Positions 42,931 to 51,463 are shown, numbered from the stretch's first letter. The stretch is DNA of 64,000 nucleotides from Candidatus Pacearchaeota archaeon (GCA_002686195.1 NZAS01000112.1:25093-89092), one strand, 5' to 3'. Notes: a model not told the origin generated them from the sequence alone. Numbers and translations are program-made.

Positions 42931-43266
42931 TGGATTATATTTTTCTGGAAATGGGCGTGAACTATAATCGATTTCATTTAAGAATTCTACATTATCTGCA
43001 AATACAATAGAACCATGCCCACGTAAGTTAATTGCAAAATTAACACTCTTTTTATTAGAAATAACATTAATGATTTCATAAAATTCTTCAATTGCGCCAC
43101 ATGGTATAATATCTTGTAAATTACCACCATTGTATATAAAAACATCTGTTATATTGACAAGCTCATGTTCTAATATACCATTTACGATATCATTAGCAAC
43201 TGATGATCGTTTACCACCATTTTCATTAAAAGTTCCTGCTACGAATAATATTGTTTTATAATTCAT
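42928..43266 (-). CDS. Hypothetical protein
   Basis: 112 residues with alternating strands and helices (TILFVAGTFNENGGKRSS, TDVFIYNGGN) that look like a flavodoxin-like fold, but no ligand motif is certain. Confidence 0.45.
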   Translation of the reverse strand: MNYKTILFVAGTFNENGGKRSSVANDIVNGILEHELVNITDVFIYNGGNLQDIIPCGAIEEFYEIINVISNKKSVNFAINLRGHGSIVFADNVEFLNEIDYSSRPFPEKYNP

Positions 43267-43277
43267 TTTAAGTTAAT

Positions 43278-43523
43278 CTATTTTGCTTTAATAGGTTTCA
43301 AATCTGGCCACTCGACTTGTACCCAACATTCAGGTTCGGTATGAATTGTCCAGCCAACCTTAATTAGAAAAAGCATATGCTTACATTTTGTTAAGGCTTT
43401 GACTGGATACCCATGAACTTTATCACCAGATACTTTTGTGATTTTTATTACGTAATCTTCTTTTCTATTTTTTGATTGGTAACGCCAATAATCGTTTTTT
43501 GAAGGGTTTATTTTTCTCTCCAT
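43278..43523 (-). CDS. Hypothetical protein
   Basis: 81 residues, basic, Trp-rich beta pattern. Overlaps the Nudix gene by 16 bases. Confidence 0.45.
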   Translation of the reverse strand: MERKINPSKNDYWRYQSKNRKEDYVIKITKVSGDKVHGYPVKALTKCKHMLFLIKVGWTIHTEPECWVQVEWPDLKPIKAK

Positions 43524-43993
43524 TCTAAATATTTTTTTGCGAGTTTTTCTTGCTTGAATGCTTGTGGCTTACTTGCATATTCACGAATGCACATCCATTT
43601 ATAATCAACAACATCATCATCAGGCGTAATACAGGGTTTTGGTTTATCATCATCAAGTATTAGTACATATACAGCATTGATAACATGTGCTCTTGGATCT
43701 GATGTTGGATCTGAATTAACTGTCAATAATTTTAAACTTATTTCTTCAAATCCATTGAGGCCTGTTTCTTCTTCAAGCTCACGTAGAGCGCATTGTTCAA
43801 GTGTCTCTATATCAGTGTTGATAAATCCACCTGGAAATGCAAATTTTCCAGGTTCAGCACGTGTTTTAACATTTCGCTTCATAAGAAGTACATCATTACC
43901 ATGCATTACAATAATTGTAGAACAAGCAGCTGGTCTTTTGAAGAAATTATATGACCATTTTTCGTTTGGTCGCCAATTAGTTATTTTCGCCAT
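43508..43993 (-). CDS. Nudix hydrolase
   Basis: 161 residues. The Nudix box is present from GGFIN with an insertion-free spacing to CALRELEEETGL (about 52-78), containing the RE-x2-EE catalytic helix. Family members hydrolyse nucleoside diphosphates linked to another group, such as ADP-ribose, NADH, Ap4A or oxidised dNTPs; this one resembles the ADP-ribose/NMNAT-associated clade by its N-terminus (inference). Its position next to the NAD+ genes makes ADP-ribose or NAD(H) a sensible substrate to test. Confidence 0.82.
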   Translation of the reverse strand: MAKITNWRPNEKWSYNFFKRPAACSTIIVMHGNDVLLMKRNVKTRAEPGKFAFPGGFINTDIETLEQCALRELEEETGLNGFEEISLKLLTVNSDPTSDPRAHVINAVYVLILDDDKPKPCITPDDDVVDYKWMCIREYASKPQAFKQEKLAKKYLEWREK

Positions 43994-44052
43994 AATTATT
44001 ACTCTTGAGTTTTTTTCTTTAAATACAATATATTCTATAATATTTTTTAATT

Positions 44053-44433
44053 TTAATTTGCATTTTTTAATGCTTTATGAAGTGCTACAAAAATATTCAC
44101 TTGTGTTCGCTGCTTATGCTCAGCTTCTGTGATAAACTTGCCATTCAAGCACCAATACTTATCACCATTCTGATACAGAATAGCTGGTCCATCTTCTCTG
44201 TGCAACTTGCCGTTCAAGTACCAAAACTTGCAACCATTCGCATAAATAACAGCCGGTCCATCTTCTCTGTGTCGTTTACCGTTCAAATACCAACGTTTGT
44301 CACCATCATGACACAGAATAGCTGGTCCATCTTCTCTGTGCAACTCACCGTTTAAGTACCATCTCTTGTTGCCATAATCATCAGTTATATATTTTTTATA
44401 TTTGTTGTTGTTTAAATTGTTTGATTGCTTCAT
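44053..44433 (-). CDS. HREDGPA-repeat protein with shared C-terminal tail
   Basis: 126 residues made of about four copies of a unit like RWYLNGELHREDGPAI (18-20 residues each), reminiscent of MORN-type beta repeats, then TEAEHKQRTQ and the tail NIFVALHKALK. The DNA repeats are also nearly identical, so copies may exchange by recombination. Relatives at 54840, 58602, 60665 and 63892. Function unknown. Confidence 0.6.
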   Translation of the reverse strand: MKQSNNLNNNKYKKYITDDYGNKRWYLNGELHREDGPAILCHDGDKRWYLNGKRHREDGPAVIYANGCKFWYLNGKLHREDGPAILYQNGDKYWCLNGKFITEAEHKQRTQVNIFVALHKALKNAN

Positions 44434-44917
44434 ATAACATAATGTTTGCTGTTTGTGCCGTATTTAGACAATACCCAATTCCTGATGTGTCAATTTTTAC
44501 AACATCACTATTTATCAATAGATCAGTTGGAACACCACATTCTTCATGACCAGTTACAATACAAATAGGCGTGCTAAAATCAAATTTATAATTTGCTAAT
44601 GGAACGGCGTCTTCTGTTATTTCTGCGCAGACAAGCTTAATACTTAGATTGCGCATGTGTTTTAAAAATTTGTTTGGATTTGCAAATTGTATGATATCAA
44701 CATAATCATATGTGCTTCCAGAGAGTGGATTTAAAACTTTTCTGGGTGGTAACCTTCCAATGACAAACATCGATTTTGCCCCAAAACATGCGGCTGCTCG
44801 AATCAAATATGCAATGTTACCATCATGCATAAAACAAACACTTGCTACATGAATAGGATATTTTTTTGCAGTCTTAGTTTTCAATTTGTAGCGATCTTTA
44901 CGTGTTATTCTGTGCAT
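44396..44917 (-). CDS. SPOUT (TrmH/SpoU) RNA methyltransferase
   Basis: 173 residues. NIAYLIRAAACFGA (motif 1), IVTGHEECGVP (motif 2) and GYCLNTAQTANIMLYEA (motif 3) form the trefoil-knot SAM site of SpoU-type 2'-O-ribose methylases acting on tRNA or rRNA. N-terminus is basic. Another tRNA-directed enzyme in this genome. Confidence 0.85.
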   Translation of the reverse strand: MHRITRKDRYKLKTKTAKKYPIHVASVCFMHDGNIAYLIRAAACFGAKSMFVIGRLPPRKVLNPLSGSTYDYVDIIQFANPNKFLKHMRNLSIKLVCAEITEDAVPLANYKFDFSTPICIVTGHEECGVPTDLLINSDVVKIDTSGIGYCLNTAQTANIMLYEAIKQFKQQQI

Positions 44918-44942
44918 CTTATGATCACTATTACTTAAATAA

Positions 44943-44971
44943 ATTATATCATATTTTATGTAATTGTTTCA
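44943..44971 (-). promoter_or_regulatory. Consensus promoter before SPOUT gene
   Basis: Minus-strand -35 TGAAAC (44966-44971), 17-base spacer, -10 TATAAT (44943-44948), in the context TGATATAAT. Overlaps the 3' end of pncA, so separates the methylase unit from the NAD+ operon. Confidence 0.7.
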
Positions 44972-45561
44972 GAATTAACAATATTAAAGTCTAATCCTAT
45001 TTCTTCTCTAATAGTATCAATATCTTTTTCAAACCCAACAATTAAATTTCTGAAAGCCGTTACTTTATACCCTCTCATAACCCATCCTATAATTGTTTCT
45101 TTTACACATACATCTCCTGCAATTCCAAATACATGTACTTCCCATTCATTATTTGAATGATTAGCAAGAAATTGTGTTTCTGTTGTTGGAATACTAACAC
45201 CTACCATAATATCTTGTTTCACATATGATGCGCCTCTCCAAATATCAAATTGAGGCTTAAATGCATGATACGCATATGAGTGTAAATAATCAAGCACGTC
45301 TAAATCTTTAAATGCTAAATTCCACCCAAATGTCCCAGGAATGCAATGGATAGGAAATTGTTTACTTTCTTCTGTACTTGGATAATCAACTTCAGTATGT
45401 GTGTCAAATTGAACTAGAATATCATCATATTCTTTAAGTTTATTTTTTGTTAATGATTTACTTGCTTGTTCAATAAGCTTATTTGCGTTTGGTACAAAAA
45501 GAGCACCATTTTGCAAGACAAAGTCGTTTTGAAAATCTACAATTACTAATAATTTTCTCAT
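44956..45561 (-). CDS. pncA: Nicotinamidase (isochorismatase fold)
   Basis: 201 residues. VDFQNDF (catalytic Asp10), QFDTHTEVDYP with metal-binding Asp/His, catalytic Lys in AFKPQFD, and GIAGDVCVKET with the nucleophilic Cys follow the PncA pattern (Asp-Lys-Cys triad, cis-peptide before Cys). It would turn nicotinamide into nicotinate. Isochorismatase or another amidase is the alternative, but position beside pncB, nadE and NMN adenylyltransferase genes fixes the assignment. Confidence 0.85.
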   Translation of the reverse strand: MRKLLVIVDFQNDFVLQNGALFVPNANKLIEQASKSLTKNKLKEYDDILVQFDTHTEVDYPSTEESKQFPIHCIPGTFGWNLAFKDLDVLDYLHSYAYHAFKPQFDIWRGASYVKQDIMVGVSIPTTETQFLANHSNNEWEVHVFGIAGDVCVKETIIGWVMRGYKVTAFRNLIVGFEKDIDTIREEIGLDFNIVNSETIT

Positions 45562-45583
45562 GATTATTCATCCTCCTTTTCGA

Positions 45584-46123
45584 TTAACAATCTATTCTTG
45601 TTCTAAATTCATCTGGAAATGAATTAGAAACTAAGTTATGAATTTCTTTAGGAACTTTCTCTTTCCATGTATTTGTTCCTAATATTAACGAATTACGAAT
45701 ATCTGTTGCTGTGATTTTATTCTTATAGCGATCAACAATCTCTATCTCGTTTGCCCAATCAGTATACCAGATTGCATCTTCATTGCTGCCGGCATAATAC
45801 TTGATGGTAATATCGTTTGTATTTACAATATTGAGTGCTAATAATTTTCCGCTTAAATAATCTTGCCAGTCTTTACGTATGATAGCTTGAATATCATTGA
45901 TAGGTACAAGCTTCAATCCACGCTCTTTGCTGTTCGGAAATGCCGTTTTCAAAAATGAAATACGTTCTTGAACTGTAAATGGGTTAATATGTGTTCTTGA
46001 AAATTGTGCTGATCCCAGAAAAACGACAACAATATCATTTTCTATAAGCGCTTTTTCGATTACTTCAATATGCCCCAAATGTAAAGGTTGCATGCGCCCA
46101 ACTATAACGCCTAATGAGCTCAT
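45584..46123 (-). CDS. NMN/NaMN adenylyltransferase
   Basis: 179 residues. GRMQPLHLGHIEVI (9-22) is the NadM/NadR-type HxGH motif (GRFQPxHxGH), and TATDIRNSLI near 138 is the ISxTxxR-like motif. Size and first motif match the archaeal NadM/NadR domain rather than NadD. It would adenylate NaMN or NMN. Its start overlaps the nadE stop by one base. Confidence 0.88.
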   Translation of the reverse strand: MSSLGVIVGRMQPLHLGHIEVIEKALIENDIVVVFLGSAQFSRTHINPFTVQERISFLKTAFPNSKERGLKLVPINDIQAIIRKDWQDYLSGKLLALNIVNTNDITIKYYAGSNEDAIWYTDWANEIEIVDRYKNKITATDIRNSLILGTNTWKEKVPKEIHNLVSNSFPDEFRTRIDC

Positions 46124-47109
46124 TACTTATCTCTCAGCATAAACAGGGTATCTTCATGCTCAATCATGTATGGATTGTTTCGTTTAAATTCTGTTCGTTT
46201 ATGTCTATCAACAATATTGAGTGCAGCTTGATATATATCCCACGCTGTACGCCAACTAGATTTACCATCTTGTTTAAAGATTTCTAGTGCATCAAGATTT
46301 TTAGGATTTAGAACACATCTATTTTCTACATAATTCAAATGGTTACACATAACCGCATCAACAAAGCGATAACTTGCACCTAGTTGATCTTCATCTGAAT
46401 TTGATATGCCAAGACCATCAGTTGGTACAGCGTTAATAATGTCTTCTAAAACACCAAGCTCTTTTGCGATGTAACTCAATTCAAACCCTTTAAATACCAT
46501 CTGAATTGGGCTGACATCTCCTGTATCTCCATGAAGTGTCCAGAAGCCCATGAGTAACTCTGAGTAATTATCAGTACTCATAACAATGCCGTCACGAGTA
46601 CGTGCCTCATCGTAAAGTGTAATCATGCGTAATCGCGCTTTAATGTTTCCTAAGTTAATATTACGAAGCTGTGCACTACGTGACGTCCACTTATGATGTT
46701 TGGTCGTTGTATATGTTTTCTTTGATAACTTTTCACTTAAAATCTTAAAGTTTGCAGTTAAGTCAATCATTGCATACGCACTACAATATTGCGCAGCAGT
46801 TTTTAATCCTCTTAGCGTTTCTTCGGGTTTTTGTTCTATAGGCATTACTAATCCAATAACATTTACATCTGCTTTTGCACATAGTGCGGCAGTTACTGTG
46901 CTATCAAGCCCACCAGACATCCCAAGAACTACTGTTCTAATTCTATTTGCTTTGAAATATTCTTTTAATCCATTGACAATTTTATCAATTCGCTTTTGCG
47001 CAGATATATTATCATGTACAAAATTTGGATATTTTCTTATCATTTCTAATCTGATGCCTTCAATAGTTTCTTCTTGAAGCGCTTTAAATTCGTCGGTAAT
47101 ATATTTCAT
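46123..47109 (-). CDS. nadE: NH3-dependent NAD+ synthetase
   Basis: 328 residues. PP-loop GMSGGLDSTV (about 63-72), GNIKARLRMITLY (deamido-NAD site) and STDNYSELLMGFWTLHGDTGDVSPI (region about 175-200) are NadE signatures. There is no glutaminase domain, so it uses ammonia. A pncB neighbour 4 bases upstream and overlap with the adenylyltransferase gene show one operon. Confidence 0.93.
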   Translation of the reverse strand: MKYITDEFKALQEETIEGIRLEMIRKYPNFVHDNISAQKRIDKIVNGLKEYFKANRIRTVVLGMSGGLDSTVTAALCAKADVNVIGLVMPIEQKPEETLRGLKTAAQYCSAYAMIDLTANFKILSEKLSKKTYTTTKHHKWTSRSAQLRNINLGNIKARLRMITLYDEARTRDGIVMSTDNYSELLMGFWTLHGDTGDVSPIQMVFKGFELSYIAKELGVLEDIINAVPTDGLGISNSDEDQLGASYRFVDAVMCNHLNYVENRCVLNPKNLDALEIFKQDGKSSWRTAWDIYQAALNIVDRHKRTEFKRNNPYMIEHEDTLFMLRDK

Positions 47110-47112
47110 AAT

Positions 47113-48201
47113 TTATTCCTTCAGTTTGTTTTGTAGCTCAATCGATTTACTGATTAGCATTTCTCTACCTACTTTTACTTTATAATCATCATCATACTTG
47201 ATAATGTCAACTGTTGCATACGTATGATGCCAATTTTGTGGTAAGAAGCTTCCTGTTCCAATCATATCAATTGGTGCATTTGCGTGTGCAAATACTCCAA
47301 CTTTTTCTTCATCAAAACCAGAACTAACAATAATCTTCCATTTTTTCGCACCCAGTTCATCAAGTGTTTGACGGATTTTATATGCTGCTGCAACAGAAAC
47401 ACCTTGTCCAGCACGTAATGACATTGACCATGAGTCGTATGTGTCAATGAGATTACAAGATTTTGTCCAACTCAACCCTTCAAGGTAGCGCCCACCATGT
47501 GTGTCAATACGAACAGTTACATCTGCATTTGGGCCAAAATGATTAACGAGTGCTTTCGTATCAGTTACTTCTTTTCCGAAGTAATCAATAAGCACAACTA
47601 ATTTTTCATTAGGGAACACTTTATGATAGTCAATTGCTGCCTGTAGTGTGCTTCCTGCTTTACCGATTAAAGCATGTGGCATTGTTCCGATACCGGTATT
47701 TCCATAAAATGCACCGCCAACATCAGTACTTGCACCAACAAATCCTTTTGCTTCTGGGTGCTCTCTTTTTGCAGCTTCACTTCCAACCCATGCTCCATAT
47801 GAAGCAAGTTTTACAAATTCTTCTCCTGTACCATGTCTTGCGTGAAAATCAAGAAATGAGTACTGTGGTGCCGTAAGTGTCATTCTATATGCATTTTTAG
47901 CACAAATACAAGGTAAGCCAACATGTTGTAGTAGTAATGTTTCAAGCTCAACAAGTTCAGAGAATTTACCTTTAATTAACATTAAAGGTTGGTTTGACGT
48001 TACAAGCGTTCCTTCCGGAACAGAAGCTATTTGTGCTGAACTGTTGTCTTTAATAAATTGTATTGCGAATTTGAGTGCTGCCCGAACTGGGCTTCGCATA
48101 AACACGGCATATGTTACTATGCAATCTTTATTATACAATTTGTCAATAATTTTGTGCGTTTTAGTAAAATACTTATCGGTAAGATTTCGAACATCACTCA
48201 T
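47113..48201 (-). CDS. pncB: Nicotinate phosphoribosyltransferase
   Basis: 362 residues. FLDFHARHGTG, GNTGIGTMPHALI, DTHGGRYLEGL and SSGFDEEKVGVF plus a PRPP-contact IGTGSFL match the type II phosphoribosyltransferase family, nicotinate branch (TMxH of the GTMPH loop). It makes NaMN from nicotinate and PRPP. A nicotinamide-specific relative is the main alternative, but pncA and nadE downstream imply nicotinate. First gene of the operon; the 48202-48314 upstream gap holds no consensus promoter. Confidence 0.9.
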   Translation of the reverse strand: MSDVRNLTDKYFTKTHKIIDKLYNKDCIVTYAVFMRSPVRAALKFAIQFIKDNSSAQIASVPEGTLVTSNQPLMLIKGKFSELVELETLLLQHVGLPCICAKNAYRMTLTAPQYSFLDFHARHGTGEEFVKLASYGAWVGSEAAKREHPEAKGFVGASTDVGGAFYGNTGIGTMPHALIGKAGSTLQAAIDYHKVFPNEKLVVLIDYFGKEVTDTKALVNHFGPNADVTVRIDTHGGRYLEGLSWTKSCNLIDTYDSWSMSLRAGQGVSVAAAYKIRQTLDELGAKKWKIIVSSGFDEEKVGVFAHANAPIDMIGTGSFLPQNWHHTYATVDIIKYDDDYKVKVGREMLISKSIELQNKLKE

Positions 48202-48314
48202 GCTTATATCTCCTATAATAAAGCAATCATTTATAAAAGTGTATTAACAGTGTTAATCACTCTTTATAAAAAAAATCATTCATTCTAAAAATGTTTAGGA
48301 AAATACTAAATTTA

Positions 48315-48617
48315 TTATTTTTTTGAATATACATGTGTTATAGCATTGATAGTCATGCTATATAATCGTGTATTACGTTCTAGATGACCTGTAAGCATAC
48401 TAACGCAACTTTGCATTGAATAATTCTTGCTATGTTTTATCGCTTTGATAAAATCTACAATATCAAAGCCCCAGTTATTTTCACGAATAATGTCATCAAT
48501 AACTGTAAATGGAATTCCATCTGAATCAACGAGCTTGAATACAAGCTTACCATTAACTATAGGTTTTCCACATGTACTTTTCCCAATAAACGTTTCTAAT
48601 TTCTTTTTATTAGCCAT
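48315..48617 (-). CDS. Hypothetical protein
   Basis: 100 residues. FKLVDSDGIPFTVIDDIIRENNWGFDIVDFIKAIKHSKNY (about 28-67) is helix-rich and unfamiliar. Shares a base with the S24-like gene. Confidence 0.45.
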   Translation of the reverse strand: MANKKKLETFIGKSTCGKPIVNGKLVFKLVDSDGIPFTVIDDIIRENNWGFDIVDFIKAIKHSKNYSMQSCVSMLTGHLERNTRLYSMTINAITHVYSKK

Positions 48618-48916
48618 TATTTTATTGATAATACTTTACCATGAATTGCGTTAAAGTTAACCCACCCATTTATACCACCATGATTATTTCCAATTAGGAA
48701 GCGTTTTTTATCAATTGCTTTTATAAGGTGTAAATAATCATTACCTTTGACTGTAACGAGCACAATATCATTTACTTTAAGATCTGCAAATTTGCATGTT
48801 TGCAGAGTTACAAGTTGACGACTTTCAATTTTACCACGCATTGAATTACCACATGGTCGTATTGATACTTGCTTATCAATTTTAAGCTTTTCTTTAGCGT
48901 ATTTTGCCCAGCTCAT
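48617..48916 (-). CDS. S24/LexA-type peptidase-fold protein
   Basis: 99 residues. RPCGNSMRGKI (about 20-30) is the Gly-x-Ser-Met nucleophile loop of LexA/UmuD/signal-peptidase folds, followed by NDIVLVTVKGNDYLHLIKAI with the Lys base and RFLIGNNHGGINGWV. No DNA-binding domain, so UmuD-like or a self-standing protease. The upstream 48917-48939 is a short gap before the tRNA-like gene. Confidence 0.65.
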   Translation of the reverse strand: MSWAKYAKEKLKIDKQVSIRPCGNSMRGKIESRQLVTLQTCKFADLKVNDIVLVTVKGNDYLHLIKAIDKKRFLIGNNHGGINGWVNFNAIHGKVLSIK

Positions 48917-48939
48917 TTAATAATATCTAAAACTTAAGT

Positions 48940-49014
48940 ACTCGTGACAGGGATCGAACCTGCATGTGTCCAATTACTCTTCTTCTGTTTAGGAAACAGT
49001 GGAGATACACGAGC
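48940..49014 (-). tRNA. tRNA-Arg-like (CCT), D-arm not recognisable
   Basis: 75 nt. Acceptor GCTCGTG/CACGAGT, T-arm GCAGG-TTCGATC-CCTGT and anticodon arm ACTGT-TTCCTAA-ACAGA (anticodon CCU) are convincing. Between acceptor and anticodon stem only 7 nt remain, and a 20-nt insert (containing GTAATTGG, a D-loop-like string) follows the anticodon arm. So the D-arm is lost or displaced. No encoded CCA. Confidence 0.6.
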
Positions 49015-49024
49015 AAGTTAATTC

Positions 49025-49216
49025 TTATAAGTATCTTGGGGGTTCAAGTGGATTCTCATATTCAGTAACAGATTGTTCATGCTTCTTTTTTTGCCGCCTT
49101 AAGAGTTCATTTTCTGCAACTTGTGCATGCATATCATTATCTATGTAGCCATTGCTACAACTTAAAATTGCGTGTACTAAAAGCTCAACATCTGTAAGAG
49201 GAAAGTTATTTGCCAC
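49025..49216 (-). CDS. Hypothetical protein
   Basis: 63 residues, helical, Glu/Gln/Lys-rich. Overlaps the zinc protein gene by 11 bases. Unknown. Confidence 0.45.
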   Translation of the reverse strand: MANNFPLTDVELLVHAILSCSNGYIDNDMHAQVAENELLRRQKKKHEQSVTEYENPLEPPRYL

Positions 49217-49448
49217 GAATCAATCCAAACACATTTTGACATAAGCGCCAATCATCAATGAGTTGTTTTTCAGTCGCTTCAACTTCGACTTTATGTTTGA
49301 CATGAGCTACGTGTTCGTTAATAAGTTTAACAAATTTGTGACCGCCTCTGACACCAACTCTACCACATGAACAAAATCTTGTATCTTGTTCTGCTCTGCT
49401 ATAAACAAGATCGTTACATGATTCACATAATACTGCATTAACTAACAT
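49206..49448 (-). CDS. Zinc-ribbon hypothetical protein
   Basis: 80 residues. CESCND (about 8-13) and CSCG (about 27-30) form a zinc ribbon; the rest is helical. Unknown. An imperfect promoter-like -10 TATAAT lies at 49474-49479 just upstream. Confidence 0.5.
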   Translation of the reverse strand: MLVNAVLCESCNDLVYSRAEQDTRFCSCGRVGVRGGHKFVKLINEHVAHVKHKVEVEATEKQLIDDWRLCQNVFGLIRGK

Positions 49449-49504
49449 TTATCTTATTACTCCTTATTTTATCATTATAACATATCTATAATAAATGTTA
49501 TATT

Positions 49505-49702
49505 TTAACTATTTTGTAGAGCGACAATTTGTTTATCTGGAATTTCACCATCTATCGAGACGGCGAGTTTACCATCAACAAAATCAATACAGAAATGATT
49601 TTCTAACAAATGATCTGCATACTCTTTGTTTAAGCGCTCTAAAAGAAATTCTTTAATATCATTGTCATCAAGATAGATTGTAATCATTTTTTTAGTGTAC
49701 AT
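49505..49702 (-). CDS. Hypothetical protein
   Basis: 65 residues, beta-alpha mix (MITIYLDDNDIKEFLLERLN). The ATG at 49702 shares its base with the next gene. An internal Met at residue 6 is a possible alternate start. Confidence 0.45.
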   Translation of the reverse strand: MYTKKMITIYLDDNDIKEFLLERLNKEYADHLLENHFCIDFVDGKLAVSIDGEIPDKQIVALQNS

Positions 49703-49938
49703 TATTTAAGTTCCTGTGTTTTGTTTTCATCATCTTCTTTAACAATTTTTTGTGTACCTTTCATATAATACTTGCGCGCTTTCAAAATAGAATTAGCAGT
49801 CGCTAAAAGATATTGCTCACCAAGGTTGTACGAACAGAGATACGCTAAACAAGTTAAAACTTCTGTAAAGTCGTACTCACGAACAAGTAAGCGAAGCTTT
49901 TCGAAGCATTCTTTATTTATGTGATCAGGTAATTTCAT
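49702..49938 (-). CDS. Hypothetical protein
   Basis: 78 residues, helical (EKLRLLVREYDFTEVLTCLAY). Unknown. Confidence 0.45.
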   Translation of the reverse strand: MKLPDHINKECFEKLRLLVREYDFTEVLTCLAYLCSYNLGEQYLLATANSILKARKYYMKGTQKIVKEDDENKTQELK

Positions 49939-49950
49939 TAGTTAATCTCT

Positions 49951-50310
49951 TTAGAAGTACATGTACATGTTGTTAATAACGATGAAGCCAGCATTTCTTA
50001 AACGAAAAACAACTTCACCATACATTAAGCATGTTGCTCTATCTGATGAGTTTAACCCACCATCACTTGATTGTCCATCTTCAACAACTATATAATCGAT
50101 ATCACAATCATTATGGTTAGAGCGCGTGCTTATTGGTTCATCACACTTAAAACCAAATACAAACAATGCTTCACGTTCAATTTTTCTACTAATAGCTTTA
50201 AGTCGTAGCCCTATTGTATCATAATCGCCACTAGGCGATGTAGTTGATATGTCCCATTTATCATCATCCATCAATAAGTTAATAATATTATCTGTATTCC
50301 AATGTGTCAT
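49951..50310 (-). CDS. Hypothetical protein
   Basis: 119 residues, Asp-rich N-terminus and beta-rich core, no motif recognised. Confidence 0.45.
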   Translation of the reverse strand: MTHWNTDNIINLLMDDDKWDISTTSPSGDYDTIGLRLKAISRKIEREALFVFGFKCDEPISTRSNHNDCDIDYIVVEDGQSSDGGLNSSDRATCLMYGEVVFRLRNAGFIVINNMYMYF

Positions 50311-50323
50311 TTGTTATTACTTT

Positions 50324-50761
50324 TTACTGAGATTGTTTTTTAAGTGCAAAACGTGCTGCAGCTCGAGCCGTAATCCATTCTTCACTATCAATACCTATAG
50401 GTGCTTTGTGCCAATGTTTCGTTTTCCGTCGACCATTTGCTATTTTTTGTAATGCAATTTCTAATTCAGCCTTCTCTTTGATCAGGCGTTCAACACATTC
50501 ATCTAAACTTTCACCTGACAGACGAATATTTTTCACTGCCTCATGGATACGATCACACAAATCTTCAGCTAATGAACTATAAATATTATTTTCTTCCAAT
50601 TGGATTAACCGTTCTTTTAAATCGTTTAATTCGTTACCTAATGCTTGTACACAATACTCACTTGCGTTCGGTGCATAAAGACTATGATCTAATCTTGATC
50701 GCATTATTTGTTGACAATTGAAACAAATATCTTGCATTTCCTTATTTTCGTGTTTAGACAT
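50324..50761 (-). CDS. Hypothetical coiled-coil protein
   Basis: 145 residues. Initial CFNCQQ possible metal pair, helices with heptad pattern (about 35-105), then ITARAAARFALKK. Unknown; a small structural or regulatory protein. Confidence 0.45.
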   Translation of the reverse strand: MSKHENKEMQDICFNCQQIMRSRLDHSLYAPNASEYCVQALGNELNDLKERLIQLEENNIYSSLAEDLCDRIHEAVKNIRLSGESLDECVERLIKEKAELEIALQKIANGRRKTKHWHKAPIGIDSEEWITARAAARFALKKQSQ

Positions 50762-50763
50762 TT

Positions 50764-50838
50764 TTAGTAAAACTTCGTAGTTGCAGTGAAGGTATTCGTA
50801 TAAAATACATCTTTAATTGTGGGTTTTCTATCAATCAT
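50764..50838 (-). CDS. Possible 24-residue peptide
   Basis: ATG at 50838, TAA at 50764, product MIDRKPTIKDVFYTNTFTAT... Lies between the promoter at 50915-50943 and the 50761 gene. May be a leader peptide; tentative. Confidence 0.3.
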   Translation of the reverse strand: MIDRKPTIKDVFYTNTFTATTKFY

Positions 50839-50914
50839 AACTTAATCTCAATTATCGAGTTACTTTAATCACCACTTTATTACTGATGTTTATCTATTTA
50901 AATCACTTATAAAT

Positions 50915-50943
50915 ATTATATCATTTTTTGATAGCTTGTTTCA
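50915..50943 (-). promoter_or_regulatory. Consensus promoter before 50761
   Basis: Minus-strand -35 TGAAAC (50938-50943), 17-base spacer, -10 TATAAT (50915-50920), context TGATATAAT. It overlaps the end of the small Cys-rich gene. Confidence 0.7.
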
Positions 50944-51094
50944 CTAAAACAGATTTGTATTTTTTCTTTTTAATACATTGCTCGTCATCCGTGCATGCCT
51001 CTTTGTCATGATAAACAAGACAACCTAAATCACCAGCAATACCAAACTTACTAGAATGACAAATGCATCTACATTCATTAGCCAGATATTTCAT
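50921..51094 (-). CDS. Small Cys-rich protein (57 aa)
   Basis: ATG at 51094, TGA at 50921. Contains NECRCICH, GCLVYH and CTDDEQC: five to six Cys, possible zinc or disulfide. Lys-rich end. Real-looking but short. Confidence 0.5.
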   Translation of the reverse strand: MKYLANECRCICHSSKFGIAGDLGCLVYHDKEACTDDEQCIKKKKYKSVLVKQAIKK

Positions 51095-51142
51095 TATTTA
51101 TTTATAAATAAGTCAACAAAATATTGTTTCTACGGTCTAAAA

Positions 51143-51463
51143 TCATGTATTATTCTTTGTTAATACATTGTTGAGTTGTACAAAAATATTTTCTGTATCT
51201 ACTTTGGCTTTAACAAGTGTTAAACAATCAACATATTCCCAATACACTTTATGCGGCATGCGTGCCCACACAATATTAACATATAGATGTTGTTGTGGCT
51301 CGTAATTATACATAGGTATATCAAAAAGAGGCAAATGATCGTCTGGCTTTGTTGCATATGTACTTTTCGCAACTCTAGCTACACCGTATTTCTTTAATAG
51401 TTCACTATCAGTATCAACAAAAAAATCTGGATTAAACTTGACAATATCACCGACTTTAAACAT
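51143..51463 (-). CDS. KOW-like protein with NIFVxLxNxL tail (paralogue of 58828)
   Basis: 106 residues from ATG at 51463. MFKVGDIVKFNPDFF and HKVYWEYVDCLTLV align with the 58828-59181 product (MFKLNDTVQFNPNVV, HTYWEYVDYLMLI). The last residues ENIFVQLNNVL are the tail shared across small proteins. Beta-rich body suggests a small binding domain. Confidence 0.6.
   Translation of the reverse strand: MFKVGDIVKFNPDFFVDTDSELLKKYGVARVAKSTYATKPDDHLPLFDIPMYNYEPQQHLYVNIVWARMPHKVYWEYVDCLTLVKAKVDTENIFVQLNNVLTKNNT

Noticed and set aside
49474..49502. Eighteenth promoter
   Set aside because: Good TATAAT but the -35 position reads TATAAC, too weak to list.
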